From positions 1-55,724 of the forward strand of contig NZ_BAGA01000180.1 of NCBI RefSeq assembly GCF_000308595.1: a stretch of 55,724 nucleotides of DNA. Direction: 5' to 3'. The DNA is from Nocardia higoensis NBRC 100133. Its GTDB lineage: Bacteria; Actinomycetota; Actinomycetes; Mycobacteriales; Mycobacteriaceae. The first letter of the stretch is position 1; every line of letters begins with the position of its first letter. The notes below the pieces were generated by a model. The model did not search any database and had not been told where the DNA came from. It saw only the letters and a list, made by a program, of their open reading frames with translations. The position numbers and the translations under genes were made by a program. Shown one piece after another: positions 33,069-41,483 of the stretch.

Positions 33069-33089
33069 TCTGTTGTCGAGAGGACCCCG

Positions 33090-33551
33090 ATGATGACCAG
33101 CCGATTTGCGCCCGTGGCGCGGAAGCTGATCGAGCGCGCGGCCGCTGAGTACGCCGCGCACTACTACGGCGGGCCGTGGCACGTCGACATCGACGGCGCG
33201 GCCGAGCTGATCGCTGATGCCCATTTGCCCGCGGTGCGCGCCGAGTACGGCGCGGCGGCCGTCACCGCCGCCGTGGCTGACTACCTGCGCGCCCACCCGG
33301 AGATCCTGCACAGCAGCGAGGGAGAGCGAGAGCGGCACGCGCAGGCCCGCGCGCGGGAGTGGCGCCGCCTGGTCGAGGCCGCCGAGCGGGCCATGTGCGC
33401 CGGTGAGATCCACCGCGCGCGCAGGCTCATCGATGACGCCGAGATGGTGGGGCCCGGGTACAGCGTGACGGCTTACCGCAGCAGGATCACCGCGGCGGCC
33501 GCGCCGGTGGCAGACCTGCACGGCGGGCGGGTCATTCGGCGCGCGAGCTGA
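33090..33551 (+). CDS. 153-residue helical hypothetical protein
   Basis: The protein is almost all helix, rich in Ala, Arg and Glu, with long charged stretches that could form coiled coils (about residues 75-115). Two ATGs lie in tandem at 33090 and 33093 after AGAGGA. No motif was recognised. It is the last gene with a TAGTACTA box. Confidence 0.6.
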   Translation: MMTSRFAPVARKLIERAAAEYAAHYYGGPWHVDIDGAAELIADAHLPAVRAEYGAAAVTAAVADYLRAHPEILHSSEGERERHAQARAREWRRLVEAAERAMCAGEIHRARRLIDDAEMVGPGYSVTAYRSRITAAAAPVADLHGGRVIRRAS

Positions 33552-33594
33552 GCGGCGCGGGACGGCCGAATAGACCGGTACGCCGTGCAGAGCG

Positions 33595-33885
33595 TCACGG
33601 CATCCCACGGCCGGGACCGGCCAGGATCGCCAGCGCGTGGAGCAGTCGGCGGATGCGCCCGCCGCCGGAGTGCGCTGCCATGACGACCGACACGACGAAA
33701 CCGGTGAGAACGAGGCTCAGCCCGACCGCGGTGGGCGCGCTGGTCGTGCCGGTGAGCGCGAGCACGAGGGCGAAGCCGGCGGCGGCGAGAATCGCGGCCA
33801 CGGCGACGAACGCCGCGGGCCACGTCCACGGCGGATTGCCGGGCCCCCGATGGCGGCGTGGTTCGCGGGTGCGGTTATTGGTCAT
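33595..33885 (-). CDS. Small two-helix membrane protein
   Basis: The 96-residue protein has a basic disordered start (MTNNRTREPRRHRGPG), two membrane helices (about residues 22-45 and 50-70) and a basic end. ATG 33885 has GAGAGGGC upstream. It is convergent with the regulon. Function unknown. Upstream, 33886-34147 holds no clear gene. Confidence 0.55.
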   Translation of the reverse strand: MTNNRTREPRRHRGPGNPPWTWPAAFVAVAAILAAAGFALVLALTGTTSAPTAVGLSLVLTGFVVSVVMAAHSGGGRIRRLLHALAILAGPGRGMP

Positions 33886-34147
33886 CGGCGGTGCCCTCTC
33901 TGTCGGTGGCCGAGTACCGATCAGCAAAAGGCACGACACCGGCGCACCCGCGGTCCACAAGGGCCCAGATCGGCCGATTGTCGTGGGCACAGCGCCTACG
34001 ACAGCCAATGCGCCAGAGATGTGCTCAGAAGTCCGCAGGTCAGAGCCCCACCTGACCGGGTCGCTATGATCTGCAACACATTATGGCAAAGTAGTCCTTC
34101 GCCTACTCCGTGCCGGGCTACCGCCCGCGGCGCAGTCGAGAGGCGGG

Positions 34148-34387
34148 TTAGTTGAGGCGCGCGCGTGCTTGCTTGAGGTGCTGAACCCGCCAGTGCTGAT
34201 CTTCGCAGTCCAGGCCGAGGGCGGTGCGTTCGCGGGTTTCGATGATGACGCGGATGATTTCCACGGTGAGTGATCGGTGAGTGCGGCCGTCGAGGCCGGA
34301 GGTAGCGAGGACGGGCCACTCGTACCAGGGCCGCGCAGCGGCCTTGTGCGGCAAGACATCCCACGCGGTGAGTCTCATGCCGCTCAT
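34148..34387 (-). CDS. 79-residue hypothetical protein coupled to the recombinase
   Basis: The small basic protein (MSGMRLTAWDVLPHK...) has helices ending in DQHWRVQHLKQARARLN. Its ATG overlaps the stop of the serine recombinase gene, so they are co-translated. It might be a directionality or accessory factor. No family recognised. Confidence 0.5.
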   Translation of the reverse strand: MSGMRLTAWDVLPHKAAARPWYEWPVLATSGLDGRTHRSLTVEIIRVIIETRERTALGLDCEDQHWRVQHLKQARARLN

Positions 34388-35067
34388 TGTGCCGTGGGGG
34401 CGGCCGGAAGCTCGCCGCCGCCGCTGCCGCCGCCGAGCTCGGGCACGTATTTGTAGATGGTGCTGCGTGAGACGCCGAGCAGCCGGGCCACCGAAGACAC
34501 CGTTTCGTCGGGGCGGGTGAGCAGGGCGCGCGCCTGCCGGATCTGTTCGGCGGTCATGGCCGGTGGACGGCCGAGCCGGGTGCCACGGGCACGCGCGGCC
34601 GCCAGGCCCTCGGTGGTGCCCTGCACGATGAGTTCGCGGATGAACTCCGCCAGCGCGGCGAAGACGTGGAAGACGAGGCGGCCGCCGGGGGTGGTGGTGT
34701 CCAGCGCCTCATGCAGGGAGCGGAATCCGATCTCTCGCCGCCGTAAGCCGGCGACGATGGACACCAGGTCTTGCAGCGAGCGGCCGAGCCGATCCAGCGA
34801 GGGCACGACGAGGGTATCGCCGGGGCGCATGTAGTCGAGGCACTGGCGCAGCCCGTCGCGATCGGCGTTCCGCCCGGATTGCTGGTCGGTGAAAATCCGT
34901 TGGCACCCCGCATCGGTGAGTGCGTGGATCTGGCGGTCGAGTAGCTGGCCCTTGGTGGACACCCGCGCGTAGCCGATCAGCGCGCCGCCGCCGCCGATCG
35001 GGTCGAGCGCGGGCCCGTCGAGCACGAGCGGGGAGGGGTGATCGAGTTCGGGCGTGGAGGCAGACAC
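34384..35067 (-). CDS. Serine recombinase (resolvase/invertase family)
   Basis: The 227-residue protein has the catalytic serine in YARVSTKGQ (S37), the arginine region SLDRLGRSLQDLVSI and the E helix FAALAEFIRELIVQGT. A C-terminal helix-turn-helix (SSVARLLGVSRSTIYKY) follows, and the protein ends in a Gly-rich tail. It probably resolves plasmid multimers or inverts DNA. GTG 35067 is the chosen start and an extended frame to 35190 is unlikely. It is distinct from the transposon resolvase. Confidence 0.85.
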   Translation of the reverse strand: MSASTPELDHPSPLVLDGPALDPIGGGGALIGYARVSTKGQLLDRQIHALTDAGCQRIFTDQQSGRNADRDGLRQCLDYMRPGDTLVVPSLDRLGRSLQDLVSIVAGLRRREIGFRSLHEALDTTTPGGRLVFHVFAALAEFIRELIVQGTTEGLAAARARGTRLGRPPAMTAEQIRQARALLTRPDETVSSVARLLGVSRSTIYKYVPELGGGSGGGELPAAPTAQ

Positions 35068-35084
35068 GCCCGGAGTGTACGAGA

Positions 35085-35145
35085 AAGGGCCGACAAGACT
35101 TGTTCGACACCCAGCGTTTTCGACACGTTTTCTGAACAGCGCCGG
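35085..35145. other. Candidate recombination site upstream of the recombinase
   Basis: TGTTCGACAC (35101) and TTTTCGACACG repeat the phrase TTCGACAC at a 17-bp step, and outer TGTTC/GAACA are inverted. The place upstream of a resolvase gene suits a res site. GACACGTTTTC also occurs at 6399. Confidence 0.4.
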
Positions 35146-35245
35146 GAGGGGCGCGTGCTCGGAGTTCGTGCGCGGGCCCGAACTGTCCAAGAATCAATCA
35201 ATTCTCAACACCCCCAGACGCGCGGCGCGGGTGTGCGCGGCCGGG

Positions 35246-35923
35246 TCACGGACGTTCGGCCAGGATGGTGCTCACGTCTTCCATGTCGAGGACCCAATCG
35301 ATGGTGGCAGTCGAGCGCAGTTCGATCAGCTCGAGTATCCGCATGAGGTCATCTTGGAGGTTCCTGGTGAAGATAGGTTCGTGGTGGGCGATGCGGTTGC
35401 GCAGCTGGCGGATCACTTCGAGGTCGTCGTAAATCCGCTTCCGGAGATCCTGCGCGGTCATTCCGGATGCGTTGGGGAAGAGACCCAGGATGTGGAGGTC
35501 CCACAGGTGCACGTTGTGACGTGCTGTGAACATGCTTTGCCAGAAGGCGAACTTCAGTTCGGCGATGACCTTGCCGGTGGTCGGCTGCCGTTTGCGGGTC
35601 TTCTCTAGTTCGTGGCGAGGGTTGAAGACGCGCCGATCTGAGGGGTTGGGGAGCTTCCGCACAAAGCCGGCTTCCCATGGCCAATTGGGGCCGTGTGTGA
35701 TCTCGATGGCTTCTGCGACGGCGTTGCGCACGGCGATTTCGGCGAAGTGTGACGGCAGCATGAGTGCAGCCGACACACGGGCGTTCCAGCCGTAGAGAGC
35801 CATTGCCTTGGCTACGTCGCCGCCTGCGGCAGTGATGTACGTCGCTGCACGCGGGGCGCTGAGCACGTCGCAAATCGCCAACTCGTTGCGTGGATTGGCA
35901 CTCGGCACGGACAGAACGTACAC
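35246..35923 (-). CDS. Abi-type HEPN protein (abortive infection)
   Basis: The 225-residue protein resembles Abi_2/AbiF-type abortive-infection proteins. It has an N-terminal helical region (YGWNARVSAALMLPSHFAEI), LKFAFWQSMF, and a C-terminal HEPN RNase motif R-x4-H in RNRIAHHE (R175 to H180). Such proteins are RNases that stop growth on phage infection. Related AbiF systems pair the toxin with a structured RNA. GC content is lower than in the neighbours, suggesting acquisition. The GTG start at 35923 has TAGG upstream. A structured stretch lies directly upstream. Confidence 0.8.
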   Translation of the reverse strand: MYVLSVPSANPRNELAICDVLSAPRAATYITAAGGDVAKAMALYGWNARVSAALMLPSHFAEIAVRNAVAEAIEITHGPNWPWEAGFVRKLPNPSDRRVFNPRHELEKTRKRQPTTGKVIAELKFAFWQSMFTARHNVHLWDLHILGLFPNASGMTAQDLRKRIYDDLEVIRQLRNRIAHHEPIFTRNLQDDLMRILELIELRSTATIDWVLDMEDVSTILAERP

Positions 35924-35944
35924 TTGGACCTACGAGTCGTGGGA

Positions 35945-36025
35945 TTCGCTAGGCTTCGGCCTACCCCCGCGGACAAAAGAACATTTGAGAGGGGCTCCGC
36001 TGAGGCGGGGCCCCTCTCTCGTTCT
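35945..36025 (-). ncRNA. Candidate structured RNA or terminator upstream of the Abi gene
   Basis: A 14-bp stem with one T-G pair spans 35987-36018, with loop TGAG on the + strand. AGAAC/GTTCT extend it outward (35978-36025). On the reverse strand the stem is followed by a TTCTTTTG stretch. A second small stem, TAGGC-TTCG-GCCTA, lies at 35950-35963 before the gene. It could be an intrinsic terminator, or an RNA partner of the Abi protein. Confidence 0.4.
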
Positions 36026-36147
36026 GCGCAGTGTGAGAGCCCGGATCTGCTCATCGGTGCACGTGCGGCGGCCGTGCTGCATTATGACCACGACTTCGGC
36101 TGCATTGCCGAGGTCACCGGCCAGGTTGACGAGCGGAGAAGAACACT

Positions 36148-36381
36148 ATGGAGATCGCGGCCGCCGACGAACGGGCGATCCTTGACCAGCTGCGTCGCCT
36201 CCAGGACGCGCACCATCGCGGCGACCAGGCGGCCGCGAGCGCGATGCTGGCGGATCTGTTCGACCGGTATGGCCGCGACATGGTGGCGGCGGTGCGCTGG
36301 CGGCAGGCTGGCGACCAGGCCGCCGCCGAGGCCGCGTTGTTCAGCATGTTCGGCCCGGGCGCGGTTACTGGGGACGACTAG
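36148..36381 (+). CDS. 77-residue helical hypothetical protein
   Basis: The product is nearly all helical, acidic and Ala-rich (MEIAAADERAILDQLRRLQD...). GAGAAG lies 9 bases before the ATG. It is divergent from the Abi gene. It might be an antitoxin-like or regulatory partner, but nothing in the sequence proves this. Bases 36382-36530 hold no clear feature. Confidence 0.45.
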   Translation: MEIAAADERAILDQLRRLQDAHHRGDQAAASAMLADLFDRYGRDMVAAVRWRQAGDQAAAEAALFSMFGPGAVTGDD

Positions 36382-36530
36382 CGCCGAGATCTCGAGCGGG
36401 TTCCGTGCCGACTGTTAACGTGAATGCGAGCAAGGAGCGGTCCTCTGAGGTCTCTCGGACAGCCGCTCTCGCCCTCGGTGTAGCTACGGCCGCCGGGGGC
36501 TGCTTTGTATCCAGGGCGATTGCAGGCGGG

Positions 36531-36749
36531 TCAACTGGCGTTGGTTGCGGCCTCGGCGGCGGACTGGTCGGCGGGGATCAGGTCAGCAAGCCTCATCCGG
36601 AAGGGATAGCGGCCGGGCACGTCGTCGGCGGCCTCGATGGTGGCGTGGTCGCCGTCGATGTCGAGCACGCGGAAGCGCGAGACGGCGGCCGGTCTGATCC
36701 GGACCAGCGTATTTACAGCAATCACCCCGCCGACGATACTCGAACGCAT
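36531..36749 (-). CDS. 72-residue hypothetical protein
   Basis: The protein looks like a small beta-barrel (VNTLVRIRP, RFRVLDIDGDHATIEAADD, RYPFRMRLADLIPAD). Its ATG shares the CATG with the divergent gene at 36748. A GTG at 36725 is an alternative start that would free the promoter. Function unknown. Confidence 0.5.
   Translation of the reverse strand: MRSSIVGGVIAVNTLVRIRPAAVSRFRVLDIDGDHATIEAADDVPGRYPFRMRLADLIPADQSAAEAATNAS
36712..36740 (+). promoter_or_regulatory. Promoter of the leaderless gene at 36748
   Basis: TTTACA and GATACT are separated by exactly 17 bp. The -10 box ends 7 bases before the ATG, which has no ribosome site, so the transcript is probably leaderless. Confidence 0.6.
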
Positions 36750-37134
36750 GTGCGAGACGTGGCGGGCGGTGTATGAGGTGGCCGGGCGGGTGGTGGAGCC
36801 GGGGCGGCTGTACCGGGTGCGGGCGGGGTGGGCCGAGCCGCAGCCGCGGACCTGCCCGAACGGGCACAGCCTGATCGGGCCGGACCGATGCCTGGTCGGG
36901 TCGATCGCGTGCCAGCGGGTCGGCGGCCGTCACCGCACGCACCGGTGTTTGTACCGCGGGTGTGAGGCCGTGGTGTACACGCCGCCGATGCGGGCGGACT
37001 GCGACCATTCCCGTGGTCACGGCCGACCACCCGGTAATCGTCACGCCACAGTCACGAGGCAAGCCACCGAGGGTGGCGCGGCAGCACCATCGACCGGGCC
37101 CGCACGGAGCCGGGAGGCCGGTTATGAGAGGTGA
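36748..37134 (+). CDS. Cys/His-rich hypothetical protein with a repeat-derived tail
   Basis: The 128-residue protein has CPNGHSL, C(x)8C and HRCLYRGC motifs suggesting a zinc site (about residues 33-75). The last 28 or so residues are encoded by the dispersed hairpin repeat (37053-37088) and what follows. That element seems to have replaced the natural end of the gene. A leaderless start is supported by the promoter at 36712. Family not recognised. Confidence 0.5.
   Translation: MCETWRAVYEVAGRVVEPGRLYRVRAGWAEPQPRTCPNGHSLIGPDRCLVGSIACQRVGGRHRTHRCLYRGCEAVVYTPPMRADCDHSRGHGRPPGNRHATVTRQATEGGAAAPSTGPARSREAGYER
37053..37088 (+). repeat. Dispersed hairpin repeat, copy 3
   Basis: The stem GCCACC-GAG-GGTGGC lies at 37063-37077 within the 3' end of the gene at 36748. 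Confidence 0.65.
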
Positions 37135-37421
37135 CGGCGGATGCGGGCGGCGCGGCTGGCGCCCTTGAGGCGTTCGCGGGTCTGTTGCAGGACGACGGCG
37201 AAATCGGGGTCGCGCTGAATCTCGAACTGCATGCGCACTTTCTCCCACAGTGCGCGCGGCATGTCGTTGAAGCACTCCCCCAGCGGCCGGGCGTGCATGT
37301 CGATGACGCGGCCGTGTTCGTCCACCATCGTGAGTACGTGCACGACCGAGCCGCGCACGATCCAGCGGGCCGAGCTGGCGCCGTCCCGGGTCGAGTACTC
37401 CACGCCGTTGCGGTCACCCAC
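37122..37421 (-). CDS. Hypothetical protein, last gene of a four-gene operon
   Basis: The 99-residue protein has beta strands (GVEYSTRDG, VVHVLTMVDEHG) and a helical basic end (QQTRERLKGASRAARIRRHLS). The GTG has AGGA six bases upstream and overlaps the stop of the preceding gene. A longer start at ATG 37457 would overlap that gene by 44 bases. Function unknown. Confidence 0.55.
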   Translation of the reverse strand: MGDRNGVEYSTRDGASSARWIVRGSVVHVLTMVDEHGRVIDMHARPLGECFNDMPRALWEKVRMQFEIQRDPDFAVVLQQTRERLKGASRAARIRRHLS

Positions 37422-37653
37422 GGTGATCCTGGCCGGGCAGGTGCCTGCTGGCGGCATCGGCGCCGCCGGCTATCACGCTGTGCATGGTCGGTGTCTCCTG
37501 TTTGTCCTGGTAGGTGGCTGGTTCGGGGTGCGTGCGTAGCCCTTCGAGCACGCGGGCGACCAGGCCGAGATCCGGGGGTTCGGCCAGCGGGCGCGGTGGG
37601 CCGACCATCGGCACGCGGCGCGGCAGCGGGTCCGGTTTCGTCGTGGTGGTCAT
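37414..37653 (-). CDS. 79-residue hypothetical protein
   Basis: The product is Pro-rich at the start (KPDPLPRRVPMVGPPRPL) with one helix (LGLVARVLEGLRTHPEP). ATG 37653 follows GGAGAGG and lies 5 bases after the stop of the preceding gene. It is part of the 38509-37122 operon. No family recognised. Confidence 0.5.
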   Translation of the reverse strand: MTTTTKPDPLPRRVPMVGPPRPLAEPPDLGLVARVLEGLRTHPEPATYQDKQETPTMHSVIAGGADAASRHLPGQDHRG

Positions 37654-37658
37654 GGAGG

Positions 37659-37979
37659 TCACCTCTCCGTGGCGAACCGCTCGAACAACAGCGCGTGCAG
37701 CTCGGCGGTGGGGCGCATCGCGCCGGTGCGGATCTGAACTCGCAGCGCGGCCCGTTTGATTGGGCAGTCGGCGGCGTTGCAGCGGCGGTGGTCCTGTGTG
37801 ATCGCGTGCGCCTCATCTGGCGAGAGCGGCCGCGCGGGGGCGCGGTGCCAGCGCGTGGCGTGTACTTCCCACACGCTGGGGCCCTGTACGGTGCGGGCCG
37901 AGCTACGCGGGCGAATCACCAGGCAGCAGACGAGCACCGCGGCGGCCGCGGCGCCGAGGGCCAGAAGCACGGCGTTCAT
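37659..37979 (-). CDS. Single-span membrane protein
   Basis: The 106-residue protein has one N-terminal membrane helix (MNAVLLALGAAAAAVLVCCL) and a basic cytosolic or external domain with a CNAADC pair. The ATG overlaps the stop of the preceding gene. Its role is unknown. The operon has no recognised partner. Confidence 0.55.
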   Translation of the reverse strand: MNAVLLALGAAAAAVLVCCLVIRPRSSARTVQGPSVWEVHATRWHRAPARPLSPDEAHAITQDHRRCNAADCPIKRAALRVQIRTGAMRPTAELHALLFERFATER

Positions 37980-38509
37980 AGGCGCTCACCACCGGGCCGG
38001 TACCGGTCGAGTGGGGCGCAGGCGCAGACGGCCTGCACGACGACCAGGCCCGAGGGCAGGCCGCCGGTGGGTGGGTGGACCCAGCAGCGATATCCGGCTT
38101 GCCGCGGGCCCGGCGAGGGCAGCGCGATCGGCGTTCCCGGACCGATCACCGACACCTGACGTGCGAACAGCTGCGCGGCGGTGGCGGGATCGGTGGGTAC
38201 GTCGGGGCGGACCAGGAACGTCCAGCGCGACGAGCGCGGGTGCGAGATGATCGGTCCGACGGCGGTTCCCCTGTGCTGCATGTAGATCCGTGCGCGGCCC
38301 GCCAGTAGGGCGGGCACGGTGACCGCGGCGAGGGTGCTGCCGGAGGTGACGACGATGCGTTCGGTCAGCGGATCGACGCGAGCGTTCAGCCCGCACTCGT
38401 CGCGGTAGAACGCGCACCGCGAGTGCAGGGTGTCGGCGGCCGAGCCCGCGCCACGGGTGGGCGGCGCGCCGGCCAGCTGGCGCGCGCGGTACTCGCGTAG
38501 TGCCTGCAT
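37976..38509 (-). CDS. Hypothetical protein, first gene of the four-gene operon
   Basis: The 177-residue soluble protein has a helical start, then beta-rich segments (ERIVVTSGSTLAAVTVP, RWTFLVRPDVP, YRCWVHPP). The last two resemble the DNA primase/polymerase-like small domains found beside XRE regulators in actinomycetes, but this is uncertain. The ATG at 38509 has GGGAGG upstream. It is divergent from the XRE-TPR gene at 38817. Confidence 0.55.
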   Translation of the reverse strand: MQALREYRARQLAGAPPTRGAGSAADTLHSRCAFYRDECGLNARVDPLTERIVVTSGSTLAAVTVPALLAGRARIYMQHRGTAVGPIISHPRSSRWTFLVRPDVPTDPATAAQLFARQVSVIGPGTPIALPSPGPRQAGYRCWVHPPTGGLPSGLVVVQAVCACAPLDRYRPGGERL

Positions 38510-38710
38510 GTGATTGCCTCCCCGATCGCGTTGGTTGAAGTGCTCGGCACCGAAATTCGCGCCCCGTCGCGGCGGCCGCGACCCGGGCGGGTGGGATGTC
38601 GGTTCACGAGACGCCGAGACGGTTCCTCGAAGGTTTTGGCGGCGAGGCGTTTCGGCGCCGAGCACGCGATGAGTGTCACATTCGGTCGGGCGCGCGGACA
38701 GGTCATGCAA

Positions 38711-38732
38711 CCCCTCAAGTTCCCCCTCAAGT
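38711..38732 (+). promoter_or_regulatory. Direct repeats upstream of the XRE-TPR gene
   Basis: CCCTCAAGTT occurs twice with a 12-bp step, and an inverted CTGAGGGG follows at 38748. It is a candidate operator in the 38510-38816 gap, which otherwise holds no gene. Confidence 0.4.
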
Positions 38733-38816
38733 TGGCGGGAATCTCTATCTGAGGGGCGGCGTGCGGCCGTACTCTGGCGGGGTGCCGCAGCTCTGAACGC
38801 CGGGGAGAGGGAGCGA

Positions 38817-40145
38817 ATGCAGCCGCCGACGCATCAGCCGTCCACGGTGCCGAATGCTGTTTTCACGCAACAGATTTTGGAACGCGGCTGGACTCAGACC
38901 GAGGTCGCCGATCGGGTCAACGCGGCGATGCTGCGGGTGGTCGGCCGCGCCGGTCGGTGGAACGCGGAGTACGTGCGCAAGCTCGAGCGCGGCGATGTGC
39001 GATGGCCGACAGAGCCGTACCGTAGAGCCATCGAGCAGGTGTTCGGCGTGCCGGTGGCGGAGCTGGGTTTTCGGAGCCCGCGGATGCGAGCTGGCGATGA
39101 GGAGGATGAAGACGTGCGGCGGATCGACTTCCTGCGCGGACTGGCTGCGGTGGGGGGAAGTGCGTTGCTGGCCGGGGGGTTGACGGCCACGCTCAACGAC
39201 GCGATCGTGCACACGCCGGTGCCCCGGTTGGTCGGGCCCGAGCACGTGGACGAGGTGATGCGCGTCGCGACAGCAGTGCGATCGGCCGACCACTTGGGGC
39301 ACCCATTCGCGTGGGAAGCGATGGGCGCGCAGGTGCGCCGGGCGATCGCGTTGCTCGAGGCGGGCAGCGACCGGAGGGTGAGCCTGAACCTGCACGCCGC
39401 GGTGGCCGCGCTGGCCGATGCGGTCGGGTGGGCCCATTTCGACGCTGGCCAGCATCGCGCCGCGGATCGGTATTTCCGGATCGCCCTGCACTGCGCGACC
39501 GAAGCCGGCGCCTGGTGGCTGCGGGCCGATGTGCTCTCCGACATGGCCCGCCAGGCGATCTACTTGGACCGCGCCGATGATGCGCTGACGCTGCTCGGGG
39601 CGGCGAAGGTCCGTGAGGACCGGATCAGTCCCCTACGGCGGGCGAACCTGGCCGCGGTGCAGGCACGCGCGTTCGGCGCCCTTGGCGACGTGCGGGAAAC
39701 CCTGCGAGCGGTGCGCGATGCCGACGAGTATTTCCATGAGGCGACCACCGAGACCGGCGGGGAGCCCGACCCCGACAACTTCGGCGACTACTTCTCATTC
39801 GCCCAGCTCAACGGCGATACCGCACACGGCCTCTACGGCATCGCCCGGGCCGGGCACGCGGTCGAAGAGACCCGGCACCGCCTGCGGGTGGCCGCGGAGA
39901 ACTACGGGCCGGAATGGGCCCGCTCACGCGCGTTCTGCCTGGCGTTGGACGCCAGCTTGGCCCTGCGGTCCGGAGAGCCCGAGGAAGGCGCGGCCCGCGG
40001 GTTGGAAGCCATCGACGCCGCGGCCGGGATCGGGTCGGCGCGTTTGGACGCCAACATTCGCGAGATCCACGCCGCGGCCGCCGACCTCAGCGACCCCTCG
40101 GTCCGACCGCTCCAGCAGCGAGCGGCAGCACTGCTGGCCATCTGA
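38817..40145 (+). CDS. XRE-type regulator with TPR-like repeats
   Basis: The 442-residue protein has an N-terminal helix-turn-helix (ERGWTQTEVADRVN...YVRKLERGDVRWP, about residues 20-62). A hydrophobic linker (about 105-125) follows, then a long array of helix pairs like TPR units (about 140-430). This is common in actinomycete regulators that sense a peptide or small signal. GAGAGGGAG precedes the ATG. A 92-residue gene follows after 17 bases. Confidence 0.75.
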   Translation: MQPPTHQPSTVPNAVFTQQILERGWTQTEVADRVNAAMLRVVGRAGRWNAEYVRKLERGDVRWPTEPYRRAIEQVFGVPVAELGFRSPRMRAGDEEDEDVRRIDFLRGLAAVGGSALLAGGLTATLNDAIVHTPVPRLVGPEHVDEVMRVATAVRSADHLGHPFAWEAMGAQVRRAIALLEAGSDRRVSLNLHAAVAALADAVGWAHFDAGQHRAADRYFRIALHCATEAGAWWLRADVLSDMARQAIYLDRADDALTLLGAAKVREDRISPLRRANLAAVQARAFGALGDVRETLRAVRDADEYFHEATTETGGEPDPDNFGDYFSFAQLNGDTAHGLYGIARAGHAVEETRHRLRVAAENYGPEWARSRAFCLALDASLALRSGEPEEGAARGLEAIDAAAGIGSARLDANIREIHAAAADLSDPSVRPLQQRAAALLAI

Positions 40146-40162
40146 CGAAAGGCCCCGCCACG

Positions 40163-40441
40163 ATGTACCCCAGTCTGGAAGAAGTCCGCGCCGCGCTAAC
40201 CGGCCTTGCTGCCGAGTGCGGGATCACCGTGGCCGAGTCCAGCCCCTCCGTCCTGTACGCCCACGCCGACGACCCGCGAGCAGCCGCGGCCGCGCTGCGT
40301 GAGCGACTGCGTCGCAGCGTGTTCCGTGAGCGGGCCGTCCGCATCGGCGACGAGGAAACGTTCATCACCGTGTTGGACCCGATCGACCGCACGGTGACCA
40401 TCAAGATCCGCCGCGTCCTCAGCACGGGCGCGGTGGCCTGA
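40163..40441 (+). CDS. 92-residue hypothetical protein in operon with the XRE-TPR regulator
   Basis: The small alpha/beta protein (MYPSLEEVRAALTGL...) has two strands near its end (ETFITVLDPIDRTVTIKIRRVL). GAAAGG lies before the ATG. It is probably co-transcribed with the regulator. Function unknown. Confidence 0.55.
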   Translation: MYPSLEEVRAALTGLAAECGITVAESSPSVLYAHADDPRAAAAALRERLRRSVFRERAVRIGDEETFITVLDPIDRTVTIKIRRVLSTGAVA

Positions 40442-40481
40442 CCCCGGCGCCCGTGCCCGGGCGGCCCGCGACGATGGCCTG

Positions 40482-41474
40482 CTAGTCGTCGCGGGAGATT
40501 CGGGCGATGTGCAGGCGTGCGCCGACCTCGCCGGGGTATCGGCTGGCGGTGATGGTGACCGGTTGCCATCCGGTCGGGGTGTGGGCGCGGATGCGGGCGG
40601 GAGTGATGGCCTTGGTGTCGGGGAGGCCGGGTTGCAGCAGGACGGCGGTTTTCGCCAGTGCTTCCCAGTCATCGGGGTGGATCAGCTGAGGGTCACCCTC
40701 CCGCTGCCAATCGATCCAGGTCGGCACGGGGCCGATCCATTGGGCGATCAGCGGGGCGCCCGAGGGCGGGAACGCGATCAGCGCGGCCGCGGGCCCGTCT
40801 TCGGCCGGTTCCTCGGTGAGGCCGAGTGCTTCGTGTGGGCCGAGGACGGCCGGTTCGACATCGGAGACATCGTGTGTGAGCCCGTGCAGGGCCGGGGTGC
40901 CGTCGGTGCAGTGGCCGCGGGCGAAGATCTGCCAGTTCATCAGGTGGCCGCGATCGTGCAGCACGACGATGTTGGAGGTGAACGTGGCGTCTGGGTCGGG
41001 GTTGGTGCCCAGGGCGATCAGCGCGGTCGCGTCATCGAACTTCACGACCTTGCGGAAGAACTCGCCGGGGGATCGCACGCGTTTGAAGCCGTCGGCGTCG
41101 TCGGTCGACATCATCCAGGATTCAAGCCGCTGCCGAACCTGTAGCTCGCCAGCAGACCAGCCGATGCCCGCCGCGGGCCGGTGCGGCGGGATCGGTGCGT
41201 CCGGTTCGCCGATCCACAGGTGCATCGCATACACGTCGTCGTCGGGGCCGAGGATCGGCACGGCCTTGACGCGCCGGTGGCCGCCGCGCGCCGATAGCAC
41301 CTGGTCGAAGTCGCGGGCCGACCGACGCACCCAGTCGGTGAGGTCGGTGACGTCCACGCCCTCATTACGGTGCAGGGACCGCAGCGACACCCAGTCGCGG
41401 CGTTCGCCGTCCTTGGCGACCACGGTCATGGGGATGTCGAGCGGGCCCAGTGCTTCGATCAGAAACCACGGCAT
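40482..41474 (-). CDS. Hypothetical protein paired with the cytochrome P450
   Basis: The 330-residue soluble protein has two regions that look like PAS-type sensory folds (about residues 55-130 and 160-270). I recall similar proteins of unknown function near actinomycete P450 genes. It starts 9 bases after the P450 stop, so the two are one operon. It may supply regulation or a partner function. No catalytic motif is evident. Confidence 0.5.
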   Translation of the reverse strand: MPWFLIEALGPLDIPMTVVAKDGERRDWVSLRSLHRNEGVDVTDLTDWVRRSARDFDQVLSARGGHRRVKAVPILGPDDDVYAMHLWIGEPDAPIPPHRPAAGIGWSAGELQVRQRLESWMMSTDDADGFKRVRSPGEFFRKVVKFDDATALIALGTNPDPDATFTSNIVVLHDRGHLMNWQIFARGHCTDGTPALHGLTHDVSDVEPAVLGPHEALGLTEEPAEDGPAAALIAFPPSGAPLIAQWIGPVPTWIDWQREGDPQLIHPDDWEALAKTAVLLQPGLPDTKAITPARIRAHTPTGWQPVTITASRYPGEVGARLHIARISRDD

Positions 41475-41483
41475 CGGATCGGG

